Of a stretch of 57,860 bases of DNA, positions 8,814 through 16,877 are shown piece by piece. Under the pieces are notes generated by a model. That model did not search any database, had not been told where the DNA came from, and saw only the letters and a program-made list of their open reading frames with translations. The position numbers and the translations under genes were made by a program. Where the stretch lies: positions 1-57,860 of the forward strand of contig JASHOR010000147.1 of NCBI GenBank assembly GCA_030041005.1, given 5' to 3'. Position 1 is the stretch's first letter, and each line of letters begins with the position of its first letter. The stretch is from Xanthobacteraceae bacterium. Its GTDB lineage: Bacteria; Pseudomonadota; Alphaproteobacteria; Rhizobiales; Xanthobacteraceae.

Positions 8814-8889
8814 TGCAGCTTTTGGATTTGACATCCGCTTCAGGGGCGAGTGGCGCGGGGGGTAGCGGATGTCAAATTCGCCCTACTGG
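8810..8889. repeat. CTAG-edged palindromic repeat, subtype A, site 1
   Basis: Arms GGATTTGACATCCGC (8824-8838) and AGCGGATGTCAAATT (8864-8878) flank a loop containing GCGAGTGGC and a G run. The loop is nearly the same in the copies at 12471-12550 and 26674-26752. It ends near CTACTGG. The rest of the interval to gap (8890-8991) holds a small hairpin and the gap ribosome-binding site. Confidence 0.82.
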
Positions 8890-8943
8890 GCGGCAGGCTT
8901 GTTCCGGGGAACGATCCCGTTAAATAGACATATAGAAAAAGGG

Positions 8944-8967
8944 ATACCCCGGCGCGGACCGGGGTAT
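8944..8967 (+). promoter_or_regulatory. hairpin in the leader upstream of gap
   Basis: ATACCCCGG (8944-8952) and CCGGGGTAT (8959-8967) form a perfect nine-base-pair stem with the loop CGCGGA, ending 24 bases before the gap start codon and just ahead of GGGAG (8979-8983), its ribosome-binding site. It could be an operator or an mRNA leader structure. No U run follows, so it is not an intrinsic terminator. Confidence 0.45.
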
Positions 8968-8991
8968 AGGAATGAACCCGGGAGCGACCCA

Positions 8992-9999
8992 ATGTCAGTT
9001 CGCGTTGCCATCAACGGATTTGGCCGCATCGGCCGCAACATTCTGCGCGCCATCGTGGAGACCGATCGCAGGGACATCGAGGTCATCGCCATCAACGATC
9101 TGGCGCCGGTCGAGACCAACGCGCACCTGCTCCGCTACGACTCGGTTCACGGCCGATTTCCCGGCGAGGTCACGGTCAAGGGCGATACGATCAGCGTCGG
9201 CAACGGCGCCATCAAGGTGACTGCGATCAAGGACCCGACCCAATTGCCCTGGAAGCCGCTCGACGTCGACGTGGCGCTGGAATGCACCGGGATTTTCACT
9301 TCAAAGGAAAAAGCCTCGGCACATCTACTGGCGGGCGCCAGGCGGGTGCTGGTTTCGGCCCCGGCCGATGGCGTCGACCTCACCGTCGTCTACGGGGTCA
9401 ACCACGAGAAGCTGACCAAATCTCACGCCGTGGTTTCGAATGCCTCCTGCACCACCAATTGTCTTGCCCCGGTGGTCAAGGTGCTCAACGACGTGGTCGG
9501 CATCGACAAGGGCTTCATGACCACGGTGCATTCCTACACCAACGACCAGCCATCGCTCGATCAGGTCCACAAGGACCTCTACCGGTCGCGTGCAGCGGCG
9601 ATCAACATGATCCCGACCTCAACCGGCGCGGCCAAGGCGGTCGGGCTCGTGCTGCCGGAGCTTGCCGGCCGGCTCGATGGCGTCGCCATTCGCGTGCCGA
9701 CACCGAACGTCTCGGTGGTGGATTTCAAATTCGTGGCCAAGCGCGCGACCTCGAAGGACGAAATCAACGAAGCGGTCAGACGCGCGGCCAGCCAAGAGCT
9801 CAAGGGCATCCTCGGCTACACCGACGCGCCCAACGTCTCGTCGGACTTCAACCACGACCCCCATTCTTCCGTCTTTCACATGGACCAGACCAAGGTGATG
9901 GACGGCACGCTGGTTCGCGTCATGAGCTGGTACGACAACGAGTGGGGCTTCTCCAACCGTATGGTCGACACCGCGATAGCGATGGGCAAGCTCGCCTGA
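8992..9999 (+). CDS. gap: glyceraldehyde-3-phosphate dehydrogenase, type I
   Basis: Oxidises glyceraldehyde-3-phosphate with NAD(P) and phosphate, or runs in reverse for gluconeogenesis/Calvin cycle. The 335-residue product begins [20 protein letters not shown], the nucleotide-binding Rossmann start. The catalytic cysteine is in [39 protein letters not shown] and [13 protein letters not shown] are all standard. The upstream in-frame extension to 8869 is unlike the family, and GGGAG lies just before the ATG at 8992. It precedes pgk by 22 bases. Confidence 0.97.
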   Translation: MSVRVAINGFGRIGRNILRAIVETDRRDIEVIAINDLAPVETNAHLLRYDSVHGRFPGEVTVKGDTISVGNGAIKVTAIKDPTQLPWKPLDVDVALECTGIFTSKEKASAHLLAGARRVLVSAPADGVDLTVVYGVNHEKLTKSHAVVSNASCTTNCLAPVVKVLNDVVGIDKGFMTTVHSYTNDQPSLDQVHKDLYRSRAAAINMIPTSTGAAKAVGLVLPELAGRLDGVAIRVPTPNVSVVDFKFVAKRATSKDEINEAVRRAASQELKGILGYTDAPNVSSDFNHDPHSSVFHMDQTKVMDGTLVRVMSWYDNEWGFSNRMVDTAIAMGKLA

Positions 10000-10021
10000 A
10001 CGCACCGCCGATTTGCCACCA

Positions 10022-11242
10022 ATGAGCTTTCGCAGCCTCGACAACGCCGACGTGAAGGGCAAGCGCGCGCTTGTGCGCGTCGACCTCAACGTGCCGATGC
10101 AGGACGGCAAGGTGACTGACACGACCCGCATTGCCGAAGTGGCTCCCACCATCGTCGAACTGGCGGACAAGGGCGCGAAAGTCGTGCTGCTTTCGCATCT
10201 GGGGCGGCCGAAGGGGCCCGATCCGATGCTCTCGCTGCGGCCAGTCACCGCCGAAATCGCCCGCATCATCAAACGGCCGGTGGCTTTCGCCGGAGATTGC
10301 ATCGGTCCGATGGCGCAAACCGCCGTAGCGGCGATGAAAAACGGTGAGGTTCTTTGTCTGGAAAATACCCGGTTTCATCCCGAAGAGGAGAAGAACGACG
10401 CGCACTTTGGCAAGCAGCTTGCGGCTTTAGGCGACATCTTCGTCGAAGATGCGTTCTCGGCAGCGCATCGCGAACATGCTTCGATCGTCGCGGTCGTGAC
10501 GGCATCGAAGCTCCCGGCCTACCCGGGGCGCGCTATGAAGGCGGAGCTCGACGCCCTCGCCAAGGCGTTCGAAACGCCGGAACACCCCGTCGCGGCAATC
10601 GTCGGCGGCGCCAAGATCTCCACCAAGCTCGACCTGCTCGGCCATCTTCTGCTCAAAGTGGAGACGCTCATCATCGGCGGTGGCATGGCCAATACCTTTT
10701 TGAAGGCGCAGGGCAAACCAATCGGCAAATCGCTGTGCGAAGACGAGCTCGTTCCCAACGCGCGCGACATTCTCGCCAAGGCAAAATCGCTCAGTCGCGA
10801 GATCGTGCTCCCGGTTGACGCGGTCGTGGCGCAAAAGCTCGAAACCCACGCGCCCTCCCGCGTGGTGTCGGTGGATCACGTCGGCCCCGACGATATGATG
10901 CTCGACATCGGACCGCGCAGCATCGCGCAAGTGGTTTCCGTCCTCGCCCGCACCAAGACGCTGGTATGGAATGGCCCGTTCGGGGCTTTCGAACATGAGC
11001 CCTTTGACGTCGGCACGACCAGCGTCGCCGAAGCGGTCGCGGAACTTACCGCGTCGGGCCGGCTTGTCAGTTTTGCCGGTGGCGGCGACACTGTAGCGGC
11101 GCTCAACGTGGCCGGAGTGACAGAGCGCCTGACGCATGTATCGACCGCAGGAGGCGCCTTTCTGGAATCGCTCGAGGGCAAGACGCTGCCGGGCGTCCAA
11201 GTGCTGATGGTGACCGAGACTCCCGGGACAGCTCGCGAATAG
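10022..11242 (+). CDS. pgk: phosphoglycerate kinase
   Basis: Interconverts 1,3-bisphosphoglycerate and 3-phosphoglycerate with ADP/ATP. The product of 406 residues starts MSFRSLDNADVKGKRALVRVDLNVP, the family N-terminus. Substrate-binding segments HLGRPKGPD and LENTRFHPEEEKND follow, then GGAKISTKL, the hinge, and WNGPFGAFE and FAGGGDTVAAL for nucleotide binding. A TTG three codons earlier (10013) is a weaker start. The 22-base gap from gap and 61 bases to fba fit one glycolytic transcript. Confidence 0.97.
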   Translation: MSFRSLDNADVKGKRALVRVDLNVPMQDGKVTDTTRIAEVAPTIVELADKGAKVVLLSHLGRPKGPDPMLSLRPVTAEIARIIKRPVAFAGDCIGPMAQTAVAAMKNGEVLCLENTRFHPEEEKNDAHFGKQLAALGDIFVEDAFSAAHREHASIVAVVTASKLPAYPGRAMKAELDALAKAFETPEHPVAAIVGGAKISTKLDLLGHLLLKVETLIIGGGMANTFLKAQGKPIGKSLCEDELVPNARDILAKAKSLSREIVLPVDAVVAQKLETHAPSRVVSVDHVGPDDMMLDIGPRSIAQVVSVLARTKTLVWNGPFGAFEHEPFDVGTTSVAEAVAELTASGRLVSFAGGGDTVAALNVAGVTERLTHVSTAGGAFLESLEGKTLPGVQVLMVTETPGTARE

Positions 11243-11303
11243 AGTAGAGTGCGCCAACGCCGCCGGACCACCGCTGGGGTGCCGAACTTTGCAGGAGGCC
11301 GCG

Positions 11304-12335
11304 ATGAATCTTGCGGAATTGAATAAGGTCGCCAACGCGATGGTCGCTCCGGGCCGAGGTATCCTGGCCGCCGATGAATCCACGGGCACGATTACCAAGC
11401 GCTTCGACGCTCTCGGCGTGCCGTCGACGTCCGAGAACCGGCGCGACTACCGCGAAATGCTGTTCCGCACCACCGAGGCGATGTCGAAATACATCGCCGG
11501 CGTGATCCTTTACGACGAGACCATTCGGCAAAGCGCGAAGGATGGTACCCCGCTCGTCAAGCTCATCGAAAAGGCCGGCTCGATCCCCGGCATCAAGGTC
11601 GACAAGGGCACAAAGCCGCTACCGTGCTGTCCCGGCGAAGTGGTCACGGAAGGCCTCGATGGTTTGCGGGAGCGGCTCATTGAATATCGCGGGCTCGGCG
11701 CCAGGTTCGCCAAGTGGCGGGCGGTAATCGACGTCGGCCAACGACACGTCATGCCGAGCTACACTTGCGTCAAGGCGAATGCGCACGCGCTCGCCCGCTA
11801 TGCGGCGTTGTGCCAGGATGAAAGCATCGTGCCGATCGTCGAGCCGGAAGTGCTGATGGATGGCGATCACGACATCGACCGTTGCGTCGAGGCCACCACC
11901 TGGGTGCTCAAGGAGACATTTCAGGAATTGTTCCTCAACCGCGTCGCGCTGGAAGGCATGGTGCTCAAGCCGAACATGGCTGTGCCTGGCAAGAAATCGC
12001 AACAGCGCGCTTCGGTGGAGGAAGTCGCCGAGAGGACCGTGCGCATGCTCAAGGAGTGCGTGCCGGCGGCCGTCCCCGGCGTCGCCTTCCTGTCGGGCGG
12101 ACAGTCCGACGAGGACGCGACCGCCCATCTTGACGCCATGAATCGAATGGGTCCCCTGCCCTGGCGCCTGTCGTTCTCCTACGGTCGCGCGCTGCAGCAC
12201 GCTCCGCAGAAGGCATGGTCGGGAAAACCGGAAAACGTGGCGGCGGCGCAGCGCGCCTTCAGTCACCGCGCCATGATGAACGGATTTGCCACACAGGGCC
12301 AGTGGAAGGTCGATCTTGAGCGTAAGGCGGCATAA
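11304..12335 (+). CDS. fba: fructose-bisphosphate aldolase, class I
   Basis: Schiff-base aldolase cleaving or forming fructose-1,6-bisphosphate. The 343-residue chain begins MNLAELNKVANAMVAPGRGILAADES at ATG 11304, with AGGAGG at 11291-11296 as ribosome-binding site. ILAADESTGTITKRF, SENRRDYREMLF, and LEGMVLKPNM (the lysine that forms the Schiff base) are visible, with FLSGGQSDEDAT close to the C-terminus. This is the metal-independent eukaryote-like class I type rather than the class II enzyme also used by many alphaproteobacteria. Last gene of the gap-pgk-fba run; repeats follow immediately. Confidence 0.96.
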   Translation: MNLAELNKVANAMVAPGRGILAADESTGTITKRFDALGVPSTSENRRDYREMLFRTTEAMSKYIAGVILYDETIRQSAKDGTPLVKLIEKAGSIPGIKVDKGTKPLPCCPGEVVTEGLDGLRERLIEYRGLGARFAKWRAVIDVGQRHVMPSYTCVKANAHALARYAALCQDESIVPIVEPEVLMDGDHDIDRCVEATTWVLKETFQELFLNRVALEGMVLKPNMAVPGKKSQQRASVEEVAERTVRMLKECVPAAVPGVAFLSGGQSDEDATAHLDAMNRMGPLPWRLSFSYGRALQHAPQKAWSGKPENVAAAQRAFSHRAMMNGFATQGQWKVDLERKAA

Positions 12336-12399
12336 GAGAACGTGCGATTTGCATGACCTGACCTGACCTTAACGATCGCGACGGCCTTCCTGCTCGCTC

Positions 12400-12474
12400 C
12401 TAGTGTCCCGATTCCGAAATTCGCATGACGAGGTCGCGGCAGGAATGATGCGGACTTCTGAACCGCCACGCTAG
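12400..12474 (-). repeat. hybrid C/D palindromic repeat, site 2
   Basis: CTAG at 12400-12403 and 12471-12474 bound this unit. One side carries the D-type block GTCCC plus GATTCCGAAATTCGC. The other carries the C-type arm, reading GCGGACTTCTGAACC plus GCCACGCTAG, with the C-type loop between (GACGAGGTCGCGGCAGGAATGA). The two arms still pair at most positions with wobbles. It looks like a recombinant of two subtypes. Bases 12336-12399 before it show nothing recognisable. Confidence 0.8.
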
Positions 12475-12550
12475 TGGAGCGGATTTGACATTCGCTACCC
12501 CCAAGCCACTCGCTCATCAAGCGAATGTCAAATCCAAAAGCTCCAGTAGC
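12471..12550. repeat. CTAG-edged palindromic repeat, subtype A, site 2
   Basis: GGATTTGACATTCGC (12481-12495) and GCGAATGTCAAATCC (12521-12535) are perfect 15-base inverted arms. The outer GGAGC/GCTCC blocks also pair, with an extra AAAA on one side only. The loop contains CCCCCAAGCCACTCGC, the reverse of the loop at sites 1 and 3. It shares CTAG 12471-12474 with the hybrid unit. Confidence 0.88.
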
Positions 12551-12638
12551 ACTTATAGTTGGTAGTGGTCCTTTGATTCCAACATTCGCACGAAGGCGTG
12601 CCAAAAAGGGGATGTGAATGTTGGAATTGGATCACTAG
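12544..12638 (-). repeat. CTAG-edged palindromic repeat, subtype B with spacer, site 2
   Basis: Reversed copy of the B unit. The spacer AGCACTTATAGTTGG comes first, then GTGGTCC-TTT-GATTCCAACATTCGC, a loop with CACGAAGGCGTGCC, and GTGAATGTTGGAATTGGATCACTAG. The terminal CTAG (12635-12638) touches the start codon of the ThiE-like gene at 12639, so that gene's ribosome-binding region lies inside the repeat's right arm. With the two preceding units it fills the 303-base gap after fba. Confidence 0.88.
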
Positions 12639-13274
12639 ATGCAGTCCCCGCCCCGCCTCTATCTTTTCACCCCGGAACTCGCCGACGCTGCGGCCTTTGC
12701 GAATGACCTCGACTCAGCTCTCCTGGCCGGCGACATCGCCACGGTGTGCCTGCGGCTCGCCGAGGCCGACGAGCGAACGCTGATTGAGCGTATTAAGGCG
12801 GTCGGTGCCGTGGCGCACGCGCACGACATCCCGCTTCTCCTCGACGATCGGCCGGAACTGGTGGCGCGGGCCGGTGCCGACGGAGCCCATCTCACGGGCC
12901 TAAGCGCCTTGCGGGCCGCGCTGCCGACGCTCAAGCCGGAACGCATCGTCGGTGCCGGCGGCTTGCGCAGCCGTCATGATGCCATGCTCGCAGGGGAAGC
13001 TGGCGCCGATTACGCGATGTTCGGCGAGCCCGATCGCAGGGGCGGGCGTCCGCCGATCGATGTTCTTAAGGAATGGTTGACTTGGTGGGCGGAACTTATC
13101 GAGGTGCCTTGCATCGGCTACGCGGCGACGGCGGCCGAGATCCGATTATTGGCAGAGACCGGCGCCGATTTTGTTGCTCTGGGTGACTGGATATGGACGG
13201 AACCGGGAGGAGCGGAAGCCGCGATCGCGGTGGCAAGCGAACGGCTCGCCGCCGCCTTCGCCGGATCGGCCTGA
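12639..13274 (+). CDS. thiamine-phosphate-synthase-like (ThiE/TenI fold) protein
   Basis: A 211-residue TIM-barrel protein related to ThiE/TenI. LLLDDRPELVARAGADGAHLTG parallels the family's INDRxDLAxxxxADGVHLGQ strand, and GEAGADYAMFGEPD parallels the ADYIGxGPxF segment. The QxRxK diphosphate-binding motif of true ThiE is changed (VCLRLAEAD keeps Arg but has no Lys), and the phosphate-binding Gly/Ser loops near the C-terminus are weak. It may therefore not make thiamine phosphate. The start codon directly follows a palindromic repeat. The 3' end overlaps the next gene by 82 bases in another frame. Confidence 0.75.
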   Translation: MQSPPRLYLFTPELADAAAFANDLDSALLAGDIATVCLRLAEADERTLIERIKAVGAVAHAHDIPLLLDDRPELVARAGADGAHLTGLSALRAALPTLKPERIVGAGGLRSRHDAMLAGEAGADYAMFGEPDRRGGRPPIDVLKEWLTWWAELIEVPCIGYAATAAEIRLLAETGADFVALGDWIWTEPGGAEAAIAVASERLAAAFAGSA

Positions 13275-14383
13275 CCGTTGCAGCGGCAGGCCTGGTCCTT
13301 GCCGCGACGCTCGCAACCATGCTCCCCGATTCCGCTGCGGCACAGACGCGGCTCGTCCCCGAATCGCACCATGCCCGGGCCAAGCGGAAGCCCCCCTCTG
13401 CTAAGGCGGGCCTGCAAGCTCCGGTACTGGCGCAAACCACCCAAGAGCAGCCGGCGAGCGGGGCCGAAGAGCTGGATCTGGCCTACGGGGCGTTCCAACG
13501 CGGCTACTACATCACGGCCTTCGCACTGGCGACACAGCGGGCTGCGGCTAAGGACGACCCCAAATCAATGACGCTTATCGGCGAACTTTACGCCAACGGT
13601 CTCGGTGTCCCGCAGGACGATAAGAAGGCGGAAGAGTGGTACAGGCTTGCCGCTGCGCGCGGCGACGCTAATGCGATGTTCGCCCTGGCGATGTTCCGCA
13701 TGGAGGGCCGCGACGGCCCGCGCGATCGCGTCAAGAGCGCCAAATGGCTTGCAGACGCGGCAAAGCTCGGCCACCCGATCGCTGCGTACGATCTGGCGCT
13801 GCTCTATATCGAAGGCGAAGTCTTTCCGCAGGATTTCTCCCGCGCTGCCCAGCTCCTGCGCGTTGCCGCCGATGCCGGCAATCCGCAGGCTCAGTACGCG
13901 TTGGGCACGCTTTACAAGCAAGGCCGCGGCGTGCCCAAAAACATGCACGAAGCGGTGCGGCTATTCGGCCTCGCCTCGGTCAGCGGCGAGGCCGACGCCG
14001 AAGTCGAATATGCAATCGCGCTGTTCAACGGCGACGGCGTTGCCCGCAACCAATCGCTTGCCGCGGGACTGTTTCACAAGGCCGCGCTCGCCGGCAACCC
14101 GATCGCGCAGGACCGCCTCGCGATCATCCTTGCCAACGGCTTGGGGGTGAAGGCCGATCCGCTGGAGGCCGCAAAATGGCACCTCATTTCCGAGGCCGCG
14201 GGCGAAACCGACCTGGCGCTGGACGATTTCGTCTCCAAGCTTGATGCCAAGACGCAGGCGGCGGCTGAAAAGGCGGCAAAACCGTGGGTCGACGCGATCA
14301 AGCGGACCATCGCCGCAAAGACGCGCGAAATTTCTTCGGCGCCCCCGCGAAGTGAGGCGGCGGCCGCCGGGAGCCCGCGCTAA
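13193..14383 (+). CDS. exported Sel1-repeat (TPR-like) protein
   Basis: A 396-residue protein with a basic N-region, a hydrophobic segment (IGLTVAAAGLVLAATLATML, about residues 25-44) and a probable signal cleavage after SAAA. From about residue 120 it has a run of Sel1-like repeats of about 36 residues: IGELYANGLGVPQDDKKAEE, FALAMFRMEGRDG, YDLALLYIEGEVFPQ, YALGTLYKQGRGVPKN, YAIALFNGDGVARN, LAIILANGLGVKADP. Sel1 proteins are usually periplasmic or envelope scaffolds; the partner is unknown. It begins inside the ThiE-like gene (82-base overlap), implying coupling. A start nearer the hydrophobic segment is possible, but I see no better codon. Confidence 0.8.
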   Translation: MDGTGRSGSRDRGGKRTARRRLRRIGLTVAAAGLVLAATLATMLPDSAAAQTRLVPESHHARAKRKPPSAKAGLQAPVLAQTTQEQPASGAEELDLAYGAFQRGYYITAFALATQRAAAKDDPKSMTLIGELYANGLGVPQDDKKAEEWYRLAAARGDANAMFALAMFRMEGRDGPRDRVKSAKWLADAAKLGHPIAAYDLALLYIEGEVFPQDFSRAAQLLRVAADAGNPQAQYALGTLYKQGRGVPKNMHEAVRLFGLASVSGEADAEVEYAIALFNGDGVARNQSLAAGLFHKAALAGNPIAQDRLAIILANGLGVKADPLEAAKWHLISEAAGETDLALDDFVSKLDAKTQAAAEKAAKPWVDAIKRTIAAKTREISSAPPRSEAAAAGSPR

Positions 14384-14405
14384 TTTGGTGACGCGCGACC
14401 TGCCC

Positions 14406-14627
14406 CTACCCCCCCTGGCCCGACGGCACCCTGCCCAGCGCGTTTGCTGCTCCGCTCCAGAGCAATGCTGCGATGACGTACAGTCCGCCCGCAGCGCCGG
14501 CAACGACACCGAGCAGAATTTCGCGTCCGCTAAAGTCAAGCACGTGGGCAACGACGAAGAAAGTCGCGTCAAAGAACGCGATCGAGATCGCGGTAGGGAT
14601 GGCGAGCAGGTGCAGTCGCTGCCTCAT
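14406..14627 (-). CDS. small membrane protein, unknown function
   Basis: From ATG 14627 the 73-residue product starts MRQRLHLLAIPTAISIAFFD and has two hydrophobic stretches: LLAIPTAISIAFFDATFFVVAHV, and ILLGVVAGAAGGLYVIAALLW. Both are compatible with transmembrane helices. The frame is open to 14687, but the extra 20 residues are unconvincing. It is convergent with the Sel1 gene, 22 bases away. I do not recognise a family; codon pattern and two clean membrane segments are the only support. Confidence 0.45.
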   Translation of the reverse strand: MRQRLHLLAIPTAISIAFFDATFFVVAHVLDFSGREILLGVVAGAAGGLYVIAALLWSGAANALGRVPSGQGG

Positions 14628-14838
14628 GGGCTTGGCTCCGATATGGCATGGCCGAATGGATGGCGTGAAATCTAGCAGCCGCCTCATACCCGACGATTGT
14701 CGCCGGTGCAGAAATTGGCTCCTCCAATCTCAAGCGGCGTTAACCATCGCCGCTCGGAGACGATGAACCTGGCAGGGGAAGGGCGAGCGCGCACGAAGCG
14801 CTTGACGTGCCTATGGCGGACCACTTACCGCACGCGTC

Positions 14839-15654
14839 ATGCAGCACTCGGCCGTCCTCAACGTGATGATCAAGGCAGCGTATCGCGCCGGGCGCGGCCT
14901 CAAGCGTGACCTGGGCGAGATCGAGAAATTGCAGGTTTCGGTCAAGGGACCCGGCAATTTCGTCACCGCCGCCGACCGCCGGGCCGAGGAAATCCTGCGC
15001 GAGGACCTCGCCAAGGCACGGCCTGATTACGGCTTCCTCGGCGAAGAAGGCGGCTTGCACCGCGGCTCTGACAAGACTCACCGCTGGATCGTCGATCCCC
15101 TCGACGGCACCACCAATTTCCTGCACGGCATCCCGCATTTCGCCGTTTCGATCGCGCTTGAGCGGGAGGGCGTCATCGTTGCGGGACTGACTTACAATCC
15201 CGCCAACGACGAGCTGTTCGTCGCCGAGCGCGGCAAAGGGGCGTTCCTCGATAATCAGCGAATCCGCGTCGCCGCGCGACGGCGCCTGGGCGAGGCCATC
15301 GTCGGTTGCGGCTTGCCGCATTACGGTCGCGGCGATCTTGCGCTGGCGCGGTTCGAAATTGCCGCGGCCCAGCAAAATTTCGCCGGGCTCCGCCGGTACG
15401 GTTCCGCCTCGCTCGATCTTGCGTGGGTCGCCGCCGGCCGACTCGACGCCTATTGGGAACGCGACCTCTCGCCCTGGGACATGGCTGCCGGCGTGCTGCT
15501 GGTCCGCGAGGCGGGCGGATTTGTCTCCGATCTCGACGGCGGCGATGCGATCCTTGCCAAAGGTCACGTCGCCGCGGGGAATGAGACCATGCACCGCGAG
15601 CTGCTGCGGCTGTTATCGGAGGCCCGCAAGGCGGCAGCCGCCGCGCCCGCCTGA
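14839..15654 (+). CDS. suhB: inositol monophosphatase family protein (SuhB-like)
   Basis: Mg-dependent phosphatase of the inositol monophosphatase family, 271 residues. Metal-binding motifs are in order: Glu pair in GFLGEEGG, then IVDPLDGTTNFLHG (the DPxDGTxN site), and the C-terminal ERDLSPWDMAAGVLLVREAGG (the WDxxAG site). The N-terminus MQHSAVLNVMIKAAYRAGRGLKRD matches rhizobial SuhB. In proteobacteria SuhB also joins the rRNA antitermination complex, so the in vivo role may not be only phosphatase. No close operon partner; 203 bases to the next gene hold nothing I recognise. Confidence 0.9.
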   Translation: MQHSAVLNVMIKAAYRAGRGLKRDLGEIEKLQVSVKGPGNFVTAADRRAEEILREDLAKARPDYGFLGEEGGLHRGSDKTHRWIVDPLDGTTNFLHGIPHFAVSIALEREGVIVAGLTYNPANDELFVAERGKGAFLDNQRIRVAARRRLGEAIVGCGLPHYGRGDLALARFEIAAAQQNFAGLRRYGSASLDLAWVAAGRLDAYWERDLSPWDMAAGVLLVREAGGFVSDLDGGDAILAKGHVAAGNETMHRELLRLLSEARKAAAAAPA

Positions 15655-15857
15655 ATCCAGACTCATTGGCAGCGCCCGCAGATCCTTCACCGGACCGCCA
15701 TCACACCGCCGCAAACGCCTCGGCAAATCGCTGTGGGCGATTTCCTGATCGGGCATTCCGATCGAAGCCGGAGCTGAACGGCGGACCGCCGGGATCCCTT
15801 TTGGCTTTGCCCCCCGTGTGCCAATATTGGCCCGATTCTGCGCCGACAAACTGAACG

Positions 15858-16844
15858 ATGGCGACGACCGACATCGATCAAGCCAGACTGCCCCCGCCCC
15901 GCATCTTTCTCATTCGGATGCTGGTCTTTGTCATTCTGTGCGCGCTGATCGCTTTCGTCTTGCAGCGACAGATCCTGCAAGCCTTCCTCGCCAATCCGTG
16001 GCTGAACGCACTCATCATCGGCGTACTTCTGATCGGCATCATTATGTCGTTCCACCGGGTCATTCGGCTGTTTTCGGAAGTCTCGTGGGTCAATGGCTTT
16101 CGCCGCGCAGATCCTGCCCTCCCGGTGAAGCGCCCGCCCAACCTGCTGGCGCCGATAGCCGCCATTCTGGGCGGCGAGCGCGCTGACCGCGTCGCCATCT
16201 CCGCGCAGACCATGCGCGCCTTTCTCGACTCGCTCTCCGCCCGACTCGACGAGGCCCGCGATATTTCGCGCTATCTGACCGGTCTGCTGGTGTTCCTCGG
16301 CCTCCTGGGTACCTTCTGGGGACTGATCGAGACTGTCGGTTCGGTGAGCGGCATCATCAACAACCTGCAGGTAGGCGGCGACGCCGGCTCGGTCTTCGAC
16401 GAACTCAAACAGGGTTTGGCCGCGCCGCTCGGCGGCATGGGCATTTCGTTCTCGTCCTCGCTCTTCGGTCTCGCCGGCTCGCTGATCCTCGGCTTTCTCG
16501 ACCTGCAGACCAGCCAGGCGCAGAACCGCTTCTACACCGGGTTCGAAGACTGGCTGGCCACGACCGTGCAGGATCCGGGCCTGTCGACAACCATTACCGG
16601 GGGGGCCCTGCCCACGGCGGCGCTCAACGCCATGGAACGACTGCGCCAAGCCGTCACCGAGGTCGGCGCGAACAAGACCACGACCGCCGCCATGGCGAAC
16701 CTTGCCGAGGCGATTCAAGGTCTCGTTCACCACATGCGCACCGAACAACAGATGATCCGCGATTGGGCCGACGAACAGTCCAAGCTCAACCGCGACCTGC
16801 GCCGCTTCATGGAGCTGCTGGCGCGCGAGACCGTCGACCGGTAG
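15858..16844 (+). CDS. MotA/TolQ/ExbB proton-channel family membrane protein
   Basis: A 328-residue inner-membrane protein. Two N-terminal membrane helices are seen (MLVFVILCALIAFVL; LNALIIGVLLIGIIMSF), then a cytoplasmic loop, and the ExbB/MotA core (YLTGLLVFLGLLGTFWGLIETVGSV, then LGGMGISFSSSLFGLAGSLILGFLDL) at about residues 135-220. The LGLLGTFxGL and GxxxALxTTxxGL-like segments are the family hallmark. The next gene encodes a MotB-like partner. The tail is soluble and predicted helical. The pair should form a proton-driven stator, but it is not a flagellar motA by context. Confidence 0.87.
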   Translation: MATTDIDQARLPPPRIFLIRMLVFVILCALIAFVLQRQILQAFLANPWLNALIIGVLLIGIIMSFHRVIRLFSEVSWVNGFRRADPALPVKRPPNLLAPIAAILGGERADRVAISAQTMRAFLDSLSARLDEARDISRYLTGLLVFLGLLGTFWGLIETVGSVSGIINNLQVGGDAGSVFDELKQGLAAPLGGMGISFSSSLFGLAGSLILGFLDLQTSQAQNRFYTGFEDWLATTVQDPGLSTTITGGALPTAALNAMERLRQAVTEVGANKTTTAAMANLAEAIQGLVHHMRTEQQMIRDWADEQSKLNRDLRRFMELLARETVDR

Positions 16845-16875
16845 ACGGCACTTAGACTGGACGGCACTTAGACAG
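16844..16875. repeat. 16-base tandem duplication between the ExbB-like and MotB-like genes
   Basis: GACGGCACTTAGACTG followed at once by GACGGCACTTAGACAG: two copies differing at one base. It fills the whole gap between the ExbB-like stop and the MotB-like start and provides no obvious ribosome-binding site. Probably a replication slippage product. Confidence 0.85.
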
Positions 16876-16877
16876 CT

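Noticed and set aside
8584-8889. Insertion sequence or integron-like element
   Set aside because: No transposase or integrase frame is present; the units are too short and self-complementary, so they are called repeats.
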